From Bacillota bacterium (GTDB lineage Bacteria > Bacillota > Clostridia > Acetivibrionales > DSM-1351): DNA of 6,051 nt. Shown here piece after piece: positions 5,113-6,051 of the stretch. The DNA lies in assembly GCA_023395575.1 (NCBI GenBank), contig JAEWZA010000422.1, forward strand, positions 1-6,051, given 5' to 3'. Positions within the stretch are counted from its first letter, which is position 1, and the number at the start of each line of letters is the position of its first letter. The notes below the pieces were generated by a model. That model did no database searches. It was not told where the DNA came from and saw only the letters and a list, made by a program, of their open reading frames with translations. The position numbers and the translations under genes are program-made.

Positions 5113-5250
5113 TTTTACACCAATTTGTACAGTTAAGTAGGTTGTCCACAGTTTTAATTCCTTAAAAGAATAGTTATTAACAAGGTTATTCACATTATCC
5201 ACAGGACAAATATACACAAAACAGATGTTTTGTTGAATAAATGTGTAAAA
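5113..5250. other. cluster of DnaA-box-like sequences
   Basis: Against the DnaA consensus TTWTNCACA, three sites match fully: TTATTCACA (5186-5194), directly abutted by the strict consensus TTATCCACA (5195-5203), and TTTTACACA on the minus strand (5242-5250). Three more match 8/9: TTTTACACC (5113-5121), TTGTCCACA (5142-5150) and ATATACACA (5210-5218). Five of the six point the same way. The cluster lies between the T-run of the candidate RNA and the hpf promoter region, next to AT-rich DNA. It may be a DnaA-binding regulatory or titration site. No dnaA or dnaN gene is visible, so a chromosomal origin is not supported. Confidence 0.5.
5216..5233. repeat. 18-base palindrome between the DnaA-like boxes and hpf
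   Basis: ACAAAACA and TGTTTTGT form perfect 8-bp arms around GA. The motif AAAAC/GTTTT recurs nearby (5225-5231 with 5247-5253; 5256-5260 with 5264-5268), giving several competing small hairpins. It could be a repressor operator. A further hairpin, ACAAAT/ATTTGT around TTAG, lies at 5300-5315. Confidence 0.4.
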
Positions 5251-5322
5251 CATTGAAAACAGTGTTTTAAAGCTAGCAATGGTGGTATATAAAATAAATA
5301 CAAATTTAGATTTGTGATTATA

Positions 5323-5352
5323 GAAGGAATTTACTAATGTCATGTAGAAGTA
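5323..5352 (+). promoter_or_regulatory. sigma-H-like promoter candidate for hpf
   Basis: GAAGGAATT (5323-5331) fits the sigma-H -35 pattern RnAGGAwWW. After 12 bases, GTAGAAGTA (5344-5352) matches RnnGAAT at six of seven positions. Transcription would start near 5358, about 70 bases before hpf. The B. subtilis hpf gene (yvyD) is known to use sigma-H and sigma-B, which supports the reading. A weaker sigma-A alternative with an extended -10 (TGGTATATA) lies at 5283-5291. Confidence 0.45.
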
Positions 5353-5430
5353 TAGACTCATAACAAGTACCAATATTTGAATGGCTAAATTATTTCTTTC
5401 ACACGAAAACATGGAGAGGGGCTGTTACTT

Positions 5431-5961
5431 ATGAAAACTATAATTAATGGAAAAAACATTGAGATTACTGAAGGACTGAGAGAAAGGGTAACAAAGAAGA
5501 TTTCAAAGTTAAATAGATTTTTTGATCAAGAGGCTGAAGCACATGTAACCTTAGGGGTTCAAAAACTGAGACAGACAGCTGAAATAACTATTTCTTATAG
5601 TGGTATTGTTCTGAGAGCTGAAGAATCAAATGAAGACATGTATGTTTCAATTGATAAGGCAGTTGACTTAATAGAAAGACAAATCAGGAAGAATAAAACA
5701 AGACTTGAAAAAAGACTTTACGAGAATGACTTTAGAGTTGAGAATTTTACGTTCACAGAGGAGATACCAGAAGAAAAGGAATTTAAAATAGTTAGATCAA
5801 AGAGATTTGCAATCAAGCCTATGGATGTAGAAGAAGCTATTCTTCAAATGAATTTACTTGGACACGAATTCTTCATGTTCTTTAATGCGGATACTAACCA
5901 TAGCAACGTAGTTTATAAGAGAAAAGACGGAAACTATGGTTTGATTGAACCAGAATTCTAA
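5431..5961 (+). CDS. hpf: ribosome hibernation-promoting factor, long form
   Basis: HPF binds the decoding region of the 30S subunit in slow growth or stationary phase, and the long form also pairs 70S ribosomes into inactive 100S dimers. The 176 residues match the long form. The N-terminal S30AE/YfiA domain (about 1-97) starts with MKTIINGKNIEITEGLRE and is followed by a charged helix rich in arginine and lysine (81-95). An acidic linker (about 98-117) leads to the C-terminal dimerisation domain (about 118-176), recognisable from KRFAIKPMDVEEAILQM, LLGHEFFMF and KRKDGNYGLIEP. The start is supported by GGAGAGGGG at 5413-5421. The upstream region holds a sigma-H-like promoter, DnaA-like boxes and a candidate structured RNA, so expression is probably tied to growth state. 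A strong terminator follows, so the gene seems to be transcribed alone or to end its transcript. Confidence 0.96.
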   Translation: MKTIINGKNIEITEGLRERVTKKISKLNRFFDQEAEAHVTLGVQKLRQTAEITISYSGIVLRAEESNEDMYVSIDKAVDLIERQIRKNKTRLEKRLYENDFRVENFTFTEEIPEEKEFKIVRSKRFAIKPMDVEEAILQMNLLGHEFFMFFNADTNHSNVVYKRKDGNYGLIEPEF

Positions 5962-5984
5962 GAGCTGTTAAAAAAGTACTTTAT

Positions 5985-6032
5985 AAAGGGGTGTCTTGGC
6001 AGAATATATTTTTTGCTGGGATACCTCTTTTT
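5985..6032 (+). terminator. rho-independent terminator of hpf
   Basis: GGGGTGTCTTGGC (5988-6000) pairs along its whole length with GCTGGGATACCTC (6015-6027), giving 13 continuous pairs including five G-U pairs. The AAA at 5985-5987 extends it into the T-run at 6028-6032, and the loop is 14 bases. The G-U pairs would be A-C mismatches in a minus-strand transcript, so the structure works for + strand transcription. Confidence 0.85.
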
Positions 6033-6051
6033 GCAGTAGTTAGAATTTTAC

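Noticed and set aside
5113..5250. Chromosomal replication origin
   Set aside because: DnaA-like boxes are present, but dnaA, dnaN, rpmH or gidA-type neighbours are not, and skew cannot be judged from this window.
5095..5412. Minus-strand frame of 105 residues, hydrophobic in part
   Set aside because: It has no ribosome binding site, its start lies against the hpf ribosome binding site, and it covers the DnaA-like boxes and T-run. The hydrophobic look comes from AT-rich codons.

Overview
The window is AT-rich, with dense same-strand genes, strong GGAGG-type ribosome binding sites and TTGAAA/TATAAT-type promoters. The proteins present (Ku with a LigD ligase and polymerase, GalE, a two-CxxC-pair zinc ribbon protein, long-form HPF) point to a low-GC Firmicute. 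A clostridial anaerobe of the cellulolytic Ruminiclostridium type is my best guess, by inference only. All six genes lie on the + strand.

Region 1 (1-2109) is a bacterial non-homologous end-joining operon. It holds the 3' end of ku with a lysine-rich tail, then an ATP-dependent DNA ligase of the LigD type, then a LigD-type primase/polymerase. The junctions are ATGA and TAATG overlaps, so the three products are probably translationally coupled. In Bacillus the ligase and polymerase are domains of one LigD chain; here they are two genes in the same order. No LigD 3'-phosphoesterase domain is visible.

Region 2 (2110-4388) starts with a 240-base spacer holding a possible terminator, a dyad and two promoter candidates. 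It continues with galE (UDP-glucose 4-epimerase) and a sugar-phosphate nucleotidyltransferase-like gene. The two may supply nucleotide sugars for cell-surface polysaccharide.

Region 3 (4384-4912) has a large interrupted inverted repeat that overlaps the nucleotidyltransferase stop codon. It is followed by a near-consensus sigma-A promoter, a hairpin in the predicted 5' leader, and a small zinc-ribbon gene.

Region 4 (4913-5430) is a 518-base non-coding stretch and the most interesting part. Its first part (about 4946-5110) folds by hand into a nested multi-stem RNA that ends in a T-run, a strong candidate for a small RNA. Its position upstream of hpf suggests the raiA RNA motif. Next come a cluster of DnaA-box-like sequences (5113-5250), an 18-base palindrome and a sigma-H-like promoter (5323-5352).

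Region 5 (5431-6051) is hpf, the long-form ribosome hibernation factor, followed by a clear rho-independent terminator.
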